From: Paractinoplanes abujensis
GTDB taxonomy: Bacteria; Actinomycetota; Actinomycetes; Mycobacteriales; Micromonosporaceae
Length of the DNA: 64,000 bases
Assembly: GCF_014204895.1 (NCBI RefSeq)
Contig: NZ_JACHMF010000001.1
Span: 1,426,001 to 1,490,000, forward strand
Direction: 5' to 3'
How positions within the stretch are numbered: the stretch's first letter is position 1; each line of letters begins with the position of its first letter. Shown here one piece after another: positions 50,784-60,327 of the stretch. The translations under genes were made by a program, and so were the position numbers. Below the pieces are notes generated by a model, which did no database searches, was not told the DNA's origin, and saw nothing but the letters and a program-made list of their open reading frames with translations.

Positions 50784-51479
50784 ATGACGACCGTGGATCG
50801 TGCGGTGCTGGACAATCCCGTGTGGACCGCGCTGACCGGCGTGCAGAAGACCGTTTCCCTCGTCCGGGGGCAGGCCGCGCGTTATCAGCCCGAGGTGTCC
50901 CCGTTCGTGGCTCTCGCTGATGCGGCCGATCCCGCCGCCTGGGCCGACCTCGCCGAGCTGGTCGGCCCGGGCGTCACCGTTCTGATGCCCGCCGCGCCCG
51001 ACGACGGTCCGGGCGCCGGGTGGGAACGGGTCGGCGGCGGCCGCGGTGTGCAGCTCACGGGCGAGGATCTGGTGGCCGCCCCCGACCCCGAGGCGGTCGT
51101 CCTGAGCGCGGCCGACGTGCCCGAGATGCTGGACCTGGTGGCCCGCACCCAGCCCGGCCCGTTCGGTCCGCGCACCTGCGAGCTGGGCGGCTATCGGGGG
51201 CTGCGCCGCGACGGCAAGCTGGTGGCGATGGCCGGGGAGCGGGTGCGCCCGCCGGGCTGGGCCGAGATCAGCGCCGTCTGCACCGACCCCGCCTACCGCG
51301 GACAGGGGCTGGCCAACCGGCTCGTGCGGGCCGTCGCGGCGGGCATCCGGGAGCGGGGCGAGCGGCCTTTCCTGCACGCGGCGGGCACCAATGACAACGC
51401 GATCCGGCTCTATGTGGCGATGGGGTTCCGGCACCGCCGCGACATAAATTTCCATGCGTACCGGGTGGCCGCGCGTTAA
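50784..51479 (+). CDS. GNAT family N-acetyltransferase (FR47-like)
   Basis: 231 residues. Acetyl-CoA-binding motif A is ISAVCTDPAYRGQGLANRL (about 157-175) and motif B NDNAIRLYVAMGF. The ATG at 50784 follows GGAAGGGG. It is a full-length paralogue of the GNAT at 4874-5560: both begin MTTV, share a YxPxVxPF and AWADLxELxGPG region, and end in the same ISAVCT...RGQGLA core. Here it stands upstream of an ABC-F gene with its own leader, so co-regulation is uncertain. Substrate unknown. Confidence 0.85.
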   Translation: MTTVDRAVLDNPVWTALTGVQKTVSLVRGQAARYQPEVSPFVALADAADPAAWADLAELVGPGVTVLMPAAPDDGPGAGWERVGGGRGVQLTGEDLVAAPDPEAVVLSAADVPEMLDLVARTQPGPFGPRTCELGGYRGLRRDGKLVAMAGERVRPPGWAEISAVCTDPAYRGQGLANRLVRAVAAGIRERGERPFLHAAGTNDNAIRLYVAMGFRHRRDINFHAYRVAAR

Positions 51480-51519
51480 GCTCGCCGGAACCGCAGCGTC
51501 CGCGAACGAGGAGAGTGCC

Positions 51520-51549
51520 GTGTTGGGAGACGACGACATCTCCGGGTGA
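51520..51549 (+). CDS. Nine-codon leader ORF of the ABC-F gene
   Basis: GTG start preceded by GAGGAG (51508-51513) at good spacing, then codons giving MLGDDDISG and a TGA, 47 bases before the ABC-F ATG. Its codons overlap alternative hairpins: GGAGA (51526-51530) with TCTCC (51539-51543), or TCTC-GGG (51539-51546) with CCC-GAGA (51553-51560). Such leaders sense stalled ribosomes upstream of antibiotic-resistance ABC-F genes. Confidence 0.6.
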   Translation: MLGDDDISG

Positions 51550-51560
51550 GAGCCCCGAGA
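51526..51560 (+). promoter_or_regulatory. Mutually exclusive hairpins in the ABC-F leader
   Basis: TCTCC at 51539-51543 can pair back to GGAGA at 51526-51530, or form with GGG a stem against CCCCGAGA (51553-51560; one C-C mismatch, loop TGAGAG). The two foldings exclude each other and the switching segment lies inside the leader ORF, as expected of a ribosome-controlled attenuator. Confidence 0.5.
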
Positions 51561-51596
51561 TCCGTCTGCCGACACCCCTCCTGCGGAAGTTGAATC

Positions 51597-53141
51597 ATGT
51601 CTTCTGTCGTGTGCACCGACGTGTCCTTTTCCTGGCCGGACGACACCCCGGTCTTCGACCACCTGACCGCCTCGTTCCCGCCCGGGCGCAACGGCCTGGT
51701 GGCCGCCAACGGCACGGGCAAGACCACCCTGTTGCGCCTGATCGGGGGCGATCTCACCCCGACCGGCGGGACGATCACGCTGGGCGGCCCGCTCGGTTAT
51801 CTGCCGCAGCATCTGCCGTTCGCGAGCGACCAGACCGTGGCCGAGGTGCTCGGCGTCGACCGCATCGTGGCCGCGCTGCACGCCATCGAGTCCGGCGACC
51901 CGGCCGAGGAGCATTTCGCTGTGGTCGGCTCCGACTGGGACGTCGAGGAACGCAGCCGGGCCGAGCTCGACCGGCTCGGGCTGGGCGACGTGGGGCTCGG
52001 CCGCCGGCTCGGCACGCTCAGCGGCGGCCAGGTCGTCTCCCTCGGGCTCGCCGCTGAGCTGCTCAAACGGCCCGACGTGCTGCTGCTCGACGAGCCCACG
52101 AACAACCTCGACGCCGGCGCCCGGGACAGGCTGACCGCGGTGCTGAAGGCGTACGGAGGTTGTCTGATCGTGGTCAGCCACGACCGTGCGCTGCTGGACG
52201 AGATGGACCGGATCGCGGCCCTCGACGACGGTGAGATCCGCTGGTTCGGGGGCAACTTCACCGCGTACGCGGAGGCGGTGACAGCCGAGCGGGAGGTGGC
52301 CGACCGGCAGGTGCGCCACGCCGAGCAGGACCTCAAGCGGCAGAAGCGGGAGGCGCAGCAGGCCCGCGAACGGTCGGCCCGGCGGCTGTCGACCGCCTCG
52401 CGCAACCTGGGCAGCGCCGGGCTGTCCCGGATCCACGCCGGCAACCTCAAGAACAACGCGCAGGTGTCGGCGGCCCGTGGCGGCGAGGTGCACGCGTCGC
52501 GGGTGGCCGGCGCGCAGGCCCGCTACGACGAGGCCAGCTGGGCCGCCAAGCAGGACGACCGGATCGTCATCGAGCTGCCGCAGACCGTCGTGCCGGCCGG
52601 ACGCACCGTGTTCTCGGGGCGCGATCTGCGGGTGCCCTACCTGGATCGGCCGTTGCTGGACGAGCTGATCATCCGGGGGCCGGAGCGGATCGCGCTGCTG
52701 GGCCCGAACGGCGCCGGCAAGTCGAGCCTGATGCGGCTGATCGTCCAGGGTGCGCAGCGGGTGGCCCTGCTGTCGCAGCGGCTCGATCTGCTCGACGACG
52801 ACGCGACCGTGGCCGAAAGCCTGGCCCGTTTCGCGCCCTCACTGCCCGACGCCGAGCGGATGAACCTGCTGGCCCGATTCCTGTTCCGGGGGTCGAGGGC
52901 CCATCTGCCCGTACGGGTCCTGTCCGGCGGCGAGCGTCTGCGGGCCACGCTGGCCTGCGTGTTGTTCGCCGAGCCGGCGCCGCAGCTGCTGCTGCTGGAC
53001 GAGCCGACCAACAACCTCGATCTGGACAGCGTGGCCCAGCTGGAGTCGGCCCTCATCGCGTACCGGGGCGCCTTTGTGGTGGTCAGCCACGACCAGCGGT
53101 TCCTCGACGAGATCGGGATCGACCGGACGATCACCCTCTAA
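51597..53141 (+). CDS. ABC-F family ATPase (ribosome-protection type)
   Basis: 514 residues with two ABC domains and no membrane segments. Domain 1: Walker A-like AANGTGKTT (37-45, first Gly replaced by Ala), signature LSGGQVVSLGLA and LLLDEPTNNLD. A charged linker (about 225-285, QDLKRQKREAQQARERSARR) bears the ABC-F interdomain helices. Domain 2: LLGPNGAGKSS, LSGGERLRA, LLLDEPTNNLD and VVSHDQRFLDE. Antibiotic-resistance ABC-Fs displace drugs from ribosomes. A leader ORF with hairpins precedes it. Its stop overlaps the convergent TetR stop. Confidence 0.92.
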   Translation: MSSVVCTDVSFSWPDDTPVFDHLTASFPPGRNGLVAANGTGKTTLLRLIGGDLTPTGGTITLGGPLGYLPQHLPFASDQTVAEVLGVDRIVAALHAIESGDPAEEHFAVVGSDWDVEERSRAELDRLGLGDVGLGRRLGTLSGGQVVSLGLAAELLKRPDVLLLDEPTNNLDAGARDRLTAVLKAYGGCLIVVSHDRALLDEMDRIAALDDGEIRWFGGNFTAYAEAVTAEREVADRQVRHAEQDLKRQKREAQQARERSARRLSTASRNLGSAGLSRIHAGNLKNNAQVSAARGGEVHASRVAGAQARYDEASWAAKQDDRIVIELPQTVVPAGRTVFSGRDLRVPYLDRPLLDELIIRGPERIALLGPNGAGKSSLMRLIVQGAQRVALLSQRLDLLDDDATVAESLARFAPSLPDAERMNLLARFLFRGSRAHLPVRVLSGGERLRATLACVLFAEPAPQLLLLDEPTNNLDLDSVAQLESALIAYRGAFVVVSHDQRFLDEIGIDRTITL

Positions 53142-53746
53142 AGTGACGCCAGTCCGGCCAGCAGGACGTCGAGCGCGTCGTCGACGGCGGCGTCCTGCTC
53201 GGCCGGGCCCATCTGCGGCAGCAGGTCGAGCAGCATGATCGACAGGCCGTGGACGGTGGCCCAGCAGGCCAGCGCGGCTTTCCCGGTCTTGTCCGGCGGC
53301 AGATGGCCCGCCTCGACCAGGCCCGCCAACGCGGCGACCAGATGGTGGCGCGGCTTGAGTTGTTCCTCCGCGGCGGTGAACTCCGCGGGGCTGCGCAGGC
53401 CGGTGGGGTCGCCGCCCATCGCGGTGCGGAACAGGCCGGGCTCGGTCAGGGCGTAGCGCACGTAGGCCCGCCCGACCGCGCGCAAGTAGGCCAGGGGTTC
53501 GGCCGCCTCGAGCTCAGCACCCATCGCGACGGCCATGTCGACGCGGGCCCGCTCGGCCACCGCCGACTTCAACGCGGTCAACGTCGCGAAGTGCCCGTAG
53601 GCCGAGTTGGGCGCGACGCCGACGATCCGGGTCACCTCACGCAGCACTACCGCCTGCGGTCCACCGGTGCGGGCCAGCGTGATCCCGGCGTCGATGAGCG
53701 CCGCCCGCAGGTCGCCGTGGTGATAGGTGTCGCGCTTGGTGGCCAT
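53138..53746 (-). CDS. TetR family transcriptional regulator
   Basis: 202 residues. Helix-turn-helix: HHGDLRAALIDAGITLARTG and LREVTRIVGVAPNSAYGHFA, the WHG-type N-terminus with the typical YHHGDLR start. C-terminal effector domain with YVRYALTEPGLFRTAM. It is divergent from the MMPL transporter at 53872 and may repress it, besides the two-component system downstream. Its stop codon overlaps that of the ABC-F gene. Confidence 0.9.
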   Translation of the reverse strand: MATKRDTYHHGDLRAALIDAGITLARTGGPQAVVLREVTRIVGVAPNSAYGHFATLTALKSAVAERARVDMAVAMGAELEAAEPLAYLRAVGRAYVRYALTEPGLFRTAMGGDPTGLRSPAEFTAAEEQLKPRHHLVAALAGLVEAGHLPPDKTGKAALACWATVHGLSIMLLDLLPQMGPAEQDAAVDDALDVLLAGLASL

Positions 53747-53750
53747 GGCG

Positions 53751-53780
53751 TTGACAGCCTAGTCCGCGCCGCCCAATACT
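53751..53780 (+). promoter_or_regulatory. Promoter of the MMPL operon
   Basis: TTGACA (53751-53756), 18-base spacer, AATACT (53775-53780). This is a near-consensus housekeeping promoter facing the transporter; transcription would begin around 53787 and leave a leader of about 85 bases. Confidence 0.6.
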
Positions 53781-53794
53781 CACACTGTCCAGAT

Positions 53795-53835
53795 CGTCAA
53801 GGAGTCGTCAAGTTCGGAGCGGGCCGGCCGTCAAC
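53795..53835 (+). promoter_or_regulatory. 11-bp-spaced CGTCAAG direct repeats, OmpR-type box
   Basis: CGTCAAG at 53795-53801 and 53806-53812, exactly 11 bases apart, plus CGTCAAC at 53829-53835. Tandem direct repeats with 11-base period are the usual binding sites of OmpR/PhoB regulators, and such a regulator is encoded in the same operon at 56034. They lie downstream of the predicted start site, so binding could repress. Confidence 0.45.
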
Positions 53836-53871
53836 CCACGATTCGAGGCTGTACGGGACTCACCACCCGTC

Positions 53872-56022
53872 ATGAAAGGCAGTCCCGTGGCCAAGCTCCT
53901 GTATCGGCTCGGCGCCCTCGCGGCCCGTCGCCGGCTCCTCTTCCTAGCCACCGCCCTGGCCGTCCTGGCCGGCACCCTCGTCCTGGCCTTCGGCTACGCC
54001 GGCTCGTTCTCCCCGGGCCACGCCATCCCCGGCTCCCCGGGGCAGGTCGCGCTGGAGAAGGTCGACCGGCACTTCCCCGGCGCGAGCGGCGTCGAGGGCG
54101 ACGTCGTGTTCGTCGCCCCGAACGGCGCCCGGATCGACGACGACGCCGTCGTCAAGCAGATGACCGCCGTACTCGAGCGGATGCGGACGGTCGAGCACGT
54201 CGCCGAGGTCGGTGACCCGCTCGACCAGGTCTCCGAAGACGGCCGCATAGCGGTCGCCACCGTCGGCTTCGACCTGCCTCCGGGCACCGAGGTCGACCCC
54301 GAGCTGCAGGAGGCCGTCCGGGCCACCGGTGCCGGCTACGGCGGCCGGGTGCTGTTCGGCGGGGACGCCTTCGAGGAGGAGCTCGAGCCGTTCGGTGTGC
54401 CCGAGACCATCGGCATCGGCGTGGCCCTGCTCGTCATGCTGGTCACGTTCGGCTCGATCCTGGCGGCCGGCATCCCGATGCTCACGGCGGCGCTCGGCGT
54501 GGGTGGCACGGCCGGCGGGATCCTGCTGGCGACGAGGCTGTTCGACGTGTCGCAGAACGCGCTGACCCTGGCCCTGATGCTGGGCCTGGCCGTCGGCATC
54601 GATTACGCCCTGCTGGTCGTCTCGCGGCACCGGGCCCAGCTGGCCCGGGGCCTGGGGGTGCGGGAGTCGGTCGCGCTGGCCACCGCCACGGCGGGCAGTT
54701 CGGTGCTGTTCGCCGGCCTGACCGTGATCATCGCGCTGGCCGGGCTGACGCTGGCCGGTGTGCCCATGCTGACCTCGATGGGCCTGTCCGCGGCGGGTGC
54801 GGTCACCGTGGCCGTCGTGCTCGCCCTGACCGCGCTGCCCGCGGTGCTGTCCCTGGCCGGGGAGAGGCTGCGGCCCCGGGCGAGGACTCGCGTGACCCGT
54901 TCGACCGGCCTGGCCACCCGCTGGGTCGACCTCGTCATCCGGCACCCCCGCAAGGTGGTCGTGGCGATGGTGCTGGGCCTGGCCGTGCTGGCCGTCCCGG
55001 CCACGCAACTGCAGCTGGCCCTCAACGACAACGGGTCCGCGGCCCCGGGCTCCGAGCCCCGGCAGGCGTACGACCTGATCGCCGACGCCTTCGGCCCCGG
55101 CGCCAACGGCACGCTGGTGGTGCTGGTCGACGGGGCGAACCCGAACGCCACGGCCGAGCGGGTCATCGGCACCGTCGAGGGGATGCCCGGTGTCGCCGCC
55201 GTCAACGGTCCGATCCTCGCCGCCGACAAGCAGGCCGCGCTGGTCGCCGTCATCCCTGCCACGGGTCCCCGCGACAGCGCCACCATGGAGCTGGTGGGCG
55301 AGCTGCGTACGGCGCTGGAACCGCTGGGGGAGTCCGTCGCGGTGACCGGCCTGACGGTGGTCGGCCTGGACGCCGTGGACAAGCTCAACGGCGCCCTGCT
55401 CCCCTTCGGCGTCGTCGTGGTCGGGCTCTCGCTGCTGCTCCTGCTGGTCGCCTTCCGCTCCTGGACGGTGCCGCTCAAGGCCACCGCGGGCTTCCTGCTC
55501 TCGGTGGGTGCGGCGTTCGGCGCGATGGTGGCCGTCTTCCAGTGGGGCTGGCTGGCCGACCTGCTGGGCGTGCCGCTGGTCGGCCCGGTGCCCAGCTTCG
55601 CCCCGATCATCGTGATGGCCGTCCTGTTCGGCCTGGCCATGGACTACGAGGTCTTCCTGGTGTCGGCCATGCGGGAGCACTACAGCCGGCACGGCGACGC
55701 CCGCGAGGCGATCCGGGCCGGCAGCCGCAACGCCGGGCGGGTGGTGGTGGCCGCCGCGGTCATCATGATCACCGTCTTCGTGAGCTTCCTGTTCTCGCAC
55801 GACCCCAACGTCATGCCGATCGCTTTCGCGCTGGCCTTCGGGGTGCTGGTCGATGCCTTCCTCGTACGTCTGACCCTGGTGCCCGCCGTGCTCCAGCTGC
55901 TCGGTGACCGGGCCTGGCGGCTGCCGCGCTGGCTGGACCGGGTGGTCCCCGAGGTCGATGTCGAGGGCCACGACATGCGAGAGCCCGAGACCCCCGTGCG
56001 CGTCCCCGAGCTGGTCGGCTAG
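53872..56022 (+). CDS. MMPL family (RND-type) transporter
   Basis: Up to 716 residues with about eleven to twelve membrane segments in two MMPL halves, each preceded by an extracytoplasmic loop. Visible are VALEKVDRHFPGASGVEGD in loop 1, ALMLGLAVGIDYALLVVSRHR with the proton-relay Asp in the first half, and AVLFGLAMDYEVFLVSAMREH in the second. MMPL proteins export lipids, siderophores or drugs using proton flow. A GTG five codons after the first ATG has the better upstream sequence (AAAGG) and may be the true start. Upstream: promoter and regulator box; downstream: two-component genes. Confidence 0.9.
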   Translation: MKGSPVAKLLYRLGALAARRRLLFLATALAVLAGTLVLAFGYAGSFSPGHAIPGSPGQVALEKVDRHFPGASGVEGDVVFVAPNGARIDDDAVVKQMTAVLERMRTVEHVAEVGDPLDQVSEDGRIAVATVGFDLPPGTEVDPELQEAVRATGAGYGGRVLFGGDAFEEELEPFGVPETIGIGVALLVMLVTFGSILAAGIPMLTAALGVGGTAGGILLATRLFDVSQNALTLALMLGLAVGIDYALLVVSRHRAQLARGLGVRESVALATATAGSSVLFAGLTVIIALAGLTLAGVPMLTSMGLSAAGAVTVAVVLALTALPAVLSLAGERLRPRARTRVTRSTGLATRWVDLVIRHPRKVVVAMVLGLAVLAVPATQLQLALNDNGSAAPGSEPRQAYDLIADAFGPGANGTLVVLVDGANPNATAERVIGTVEGMPGVAAVNGPILAADKQAALVAVIPATGPRDSATMELVGELRTALEPLGESVAVTGLTVVGLDAVDKLNGALLPFGVVVVGLSLLLLLVAFRSWTVPLKATAGFLLSVGAAFGAMVAVFQWGWLADLLGVPLVGPVPSFAPIIVMAVLFGLAMDYEVFLVSAMREHYSRHGDAREAIRAGSRNAGRVVVAAAVIMITVFVSFLFSHDPNVMPIAFALAFGVLVDAFLVRLTLVPAVLQLLGDRAWRLPRWLDRVVPEVDVEGHDMREPETPVRVPELVG

Positions 56023-56033
56023 GCAGGAGAGAA

Positions 56034-56723
56034 ATGATGGACCGCGTCCTCGTAGTCGACGACGACCCCGGCCTGCGGGGCCTGCTCACCTCGGCCCTGC
56101 GGTTCGCCGGCTACGAGGTCGACGTGGCCGCCGACATCCCGCAGGCGCTCGACCGGGTGCTGGCGTCGCCGCCCGACGTCATCGTGCTCGACGTGATGCT
56201 GCCCGGGGGCACCGGGTTCGACGTCGTGACGATGCTGAGGGCGCGGTCCGTCGCGGTGCCGGTGCTGTTCCTGACCGCCCGCGACGCCGTCGAGGACCGG
56301 GTCCGCGGCCTGCAGCTGGGCGGGGACGACTACATGGTCAAGCCGTTCAGCGTCGTGGAGGTGGGGGCCCGGATCGAGGCCCTGCTGCGCCGGGCCCGGG
56401 GCGCGGCGGTGCCGGCCGGCGCGGCCCTCACGTTCCGCGATCTGTCGCTGGACCCGCAACGCCACGAGGTCCGGCGCGCGGACCGGCCGGTGGCGTTGTC
56501 CCCCACCGAGTTCAAGCTGCTGCACCTGCTCATCACCCGCCCGGGGCAGGTGCTGTCGAAGGCGCAGATCCTCGAGGCGGTCTGGCAGTACGACTTCGGC
56601 GGCGACTCGGTGGTCGTCGAACGGTTCATCGCCAACCTGCGCCGCAAGGTCGACGACGGGCACGAGCCGCTGATCCAGACGGTCCGCGGGGTCGGTTACA
56701 CCCTGCGGGCCCCGGGCCGGTGA
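56034..56723 (+). CDS. Response regulator, OmpR/PhoB type
   Basis: 229 residues. Receiver: VLVVDDDPGLRG, acceptor Asp in VIVLDVMLPGGTG (about 53) and Lys in DDYMVKPFSVVEV. Winged-helix DNA-binding domain: LSPTEFKLLHLLITRPGQVL, VVVERFIANLRRKVD and IQTVRGVGYTLR. AGGAGAG precedes two adjacent ATGs. Eleven bases after the MMPL stop and overlapping the kinase start, so the operon encodes a transporter with its own control system; its box is probably the CGTCAAG repeats upstream. Confidence 0.92.
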   Translation: MMDRVLVVDDDPGLRGLLTSALRFAGYEVDVAADIPQALDRVLASPPDVIVLDVMLPGGTGFDVVTMLRARSVAVPVLFLTARDAVEDRVRGLQLGGDDYMVKPFSVVEVGARIEALLRRARGAAVPAGAALTFRDLSLDPQRHEVRRADRPVALSPTEFKLLHLLITRPGQVLSKAQILEAVWQYDFGGDSVVVERFIANLRRKVDDGHEPLIQTVRGVGYTLRAPGR

Positions 56724-58078
56724 GCATCCGGGCCCGGCTGCTGGCCGGCTTCCTCGCGTTGTTCGCCGTGGCCCTCTCCGCCAGCGGCGTCATCACCGCC
56801 TGGCTGGTCCACGACTACGTCGTCGAGCGGTCCGTGGACAAGCTGCGCGACGACGAGCGGCGCATCACCGCGCTGGTCGGCTCGGGCCCGCAGACCATCA
56901 ACGCCGAGCAGTTCGCGACGATGCTCGGCCCGCCGCTGGGCATCATGGGCCAGGACGCGGGCGGGACCATCCTGTTCGCGATCGGGTCCAGCGTGGGCCG
57001 GGAGTACGAACTGGCCCGGCTGGCCGGGCGGGCCGGGCCGGGGCAGATCCTGGAGACCGGCGACGACGTGGCGGCCGTCCGGGTCGCCACCCCGGGCATG
57101 CGGATGGTCTACGCGGACCGGCCCACCGACGACGTGGCCCAGCTCATCCTGGTCAACGACCCGAACATCGACGGGACGGCCACCGCCGGGTTCGTCCGCG
57201 GCCTGGCCCTCGTCGGCCTGGTCGCGGCGCTCGTCTTCACCGCGCTGGCCGTGCTGGTGCTGCGGGTCGGCCTGCGCCCGCTGACCGAGATGGCCGCGTC
57301 CGCGGACGCCCTCGCCCGGGGTTCCCGCGGTGAGCGGCTGCCCGTGGCCGACCACCGCGCCGAGACGGCCGTGCTGGCGGCGGCGGTCAACCGGGCCTTC
57401 GACGCCCAGGACCGCGCCGAGGACCGGGCCCGCACGTTCGCCGCCGACGCCTCGCACGAGCTGCGGACCCCGGTGGCCACGATCTCGGGCTGGCTCGAGC
57501 TCTACCGCCAGGGCGGGCTCGGTGACGACGTCGAACAAGTGGTGACCCGGATCGAGGACGAGGTGGGCCGGATCCGGCTGCTGGTCGACGAGCTGGGCCT
57601 GCTGGCCCGGCTGGACGCGGGACGGCCCCTCGACCGCCGGCCGCTCGACCTGGCCGCGCTGGCCGCCGGCGTGGTCGAGGACGCCCGGGTCGTCCACACC
57701 GGTCTCGGCATCACGCTGACCGCGCCGCCGGACGGTCTGCCCGCGCTGGGCGACGCCGCCCGCCTGCAGCAGGTGCTGCGCAACCTGGTCGGCAACGCCG
57801 TGCGGCACAACCCGCCGGGCACCCGGGTCGGCCTGACCCTGGCCCGCGACGACCGGGGCGCCCGCATCGACGTCAGCGACAACGGCACGGGCATCGCGCC
57901 GGACGACCTGCCGCGGCTGTTCGACCGGTTCTGGCGGGCCGAGTCCAGCCGCAGCCGCGACTACGGCGGGTCGGGGCTGGGCCTGGCCATCGTGCAGGCC
58001 ATCGTCCGCGCCCACGGTGGCCGGGTCGACGTGCGGTCGGCGGTGGGGGAGGGCACGACGGTCACCCTGCGGCTGTGA
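56720..58078 (+). CDS. Sensor histidine kinase, EnvZ/PhoR type
   Basis: 452 residues from a GTG overlapping the regulator stop. Two membrane helices (about 8-28 and 155-180) flank an extracytoplasmic sensor of about 125 residues. HAMP follows, then HisKA with ASHELRTPVATISGWLEL (phospho-accepting His about 238), and HATPase: NLVGNAVRHNPPG (N box), DNGTGI (G1), FDRFWRAESSRSRDYGGSGLG (F and G2). Signal unknown; likely envelope stress or a lipid cargo of the MMPL protein. A strong hairpin follows. Confidence 0.92.
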   Translation: MSIRARLLAGFLALFAVALSASGVITAWLVHDYVVERSVDKLRDDERRITALVGSGPQTINAEQFATMLGPPLGIMGQDAGGTILFAIGSSVGREYELARLAGRAGPGQILETGDDVAAVRVATPGMRMVYADRPTDDVAQLILVNDPNIDGTATAGFVRGLALVGLVAALVFTALAVLVLRVGLRPLTEMAASADALARGSRGERLPVADHRAETAVLAAAVNRAFDAQDRAEDRARTFAADASHELRTPVATISGWLELYRQGGLGDDVEQVVTRIEDEVGRIRLLVDELGLLARLDAGRPLDRRPLDLAALAAGVVEDARVVHTGLGITLTAPPDGLPALGDAARLQQVLRNLVGNAVRHNPPGTRVGLTLARDDRGARIDVSDNGTGIAPDDLPRLFDRFWRAESSRSRDYGGSGLGLAIVQAIVRAHGGRVDVRSAVGEGTTVTLRL

Positions 58079-58079
58079 A

Positions 58080-58108
58080 AAAGGGCCGCCCGATCCGGGC
58101 GGCCCTTT
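58080..58108. terminator. Strong bidirectional hairpin terminator
   Basis: AAAGGGCCGCCCG (58080-58092), loop ATC, CGGGCGGCCCTTT (58096-58108): a perfect 13-base stem directly after the kinase stop and 11 bases before the end of the convergent DUF6918 gene. A-tract on one side and T-tract on the other suit termination from both directions. Confidence 0.88.
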
Positions 58109-58119
58109 CGCACGAGCGA

Positions 58120-58566
58120 TCAGGCGGCGTACTTCTCCACCAGGCCACCGAGAGCCGGCAGGGCGGCCTCGATGTGCTTCGACGCGCCACCGCGAACGGT
58201 GTTGTAGGCCTTGACGACGACGGCCTTCTCCGAGGCGTGGGCCATGTCGTCGGTGACCTTCAGCAGGGCCGGGGTGACCTCGTCCTGGCGCTTGACCAGG
58301 TAGTCACCGAACGTGCCGCCACCGGCGACCTGGAAGTCGGCCCAGAACGGCTGCAGCGCCTCGAGCATCGACGGGACCAGGATGTTGAGGGTCTCGACGT
58401 AGTAGCCGGGGGCGAACGAGGTGACGGCCTTGTAGGCCAGCTTCACGGCACCGGCCGAGATGCCCGACTTGTTGGCGAGTTCCGACTCGACCAGCGCCTG
58501 GGCGTCCTTGACGATGGCCTCCTTCGTGGCCGGGTTCGCGGAAAGGTCAAGAAGGTTGGAAACCAT
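58120..58566 (-). CDS. DUF6918 family protein
   Basis: 148 residues, all-helical in appearance and without signal or membrane segments (LLDLSANPATKEAIVKDAQA, GAVKLAYKAVTSFAPGYYVE). The sequence style matches the actinobacterial DUF6918 proteins, whose function is unknown. ATG at 58566, with GAGGAG thirteen bases upstream. Monocistronic: its own promoter candidate and the shared hairpin terminator delimit it. The even codon use and good expression signals suggest an abundant protein. Confidence 0.75.
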   Translation of the reverse strand: MVSNLLDLSANPATKEAIVKDAQALVESELANKSGISAGAVKLAYKAVTSFAPGYYVETLNILVPSMLEALQPFWADFQVAGGGTFGDYLVKRQDEVTPALLKVTDDMAHASEKAVVVKAYNTVRGGASKHIEAALPALGGLVEKYAA

Positions 58567-58603
58567 GGTTGTGCGCGCTCCTCATCACAAGACGACGGCA
58601 CGC

Positions 58604-58631
58604 AGACTACTCAATGAAGAATCACTTTCAA
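58604..58631 (-). promoter_or_regulatory. Promoter of the DUF6918 gene
   Basis: On the minus strand, TTGAAA (58631-58626), 16-base spacer, TAGTCT (58609-58604), about 40 bases before the start codon and in a locally AT-richer stretch. Fits the actinobacterial TTGANN and TANNNT consensus. Confidence 0.5.
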
Positions 58632-58794
58632 CTCCTGCCTCTCCCGTCTCGTGAGATGCCCCGCCGCGGCTAGGATCTTCCGCCTGATCGTCGATGCGGA
58701 TGGTCCGTCCGGGCGGCGTTTCGGGGTCGCGCCCCACGCCGGGGTCTGCTAGGCCGGAGGAACGAAGTCGCCCACTGGTCACAGCGCGTAGCAG

Positions 58795-60323
<1,529 letters not shown>

Positions 60324-60327
<4 letters not shown>

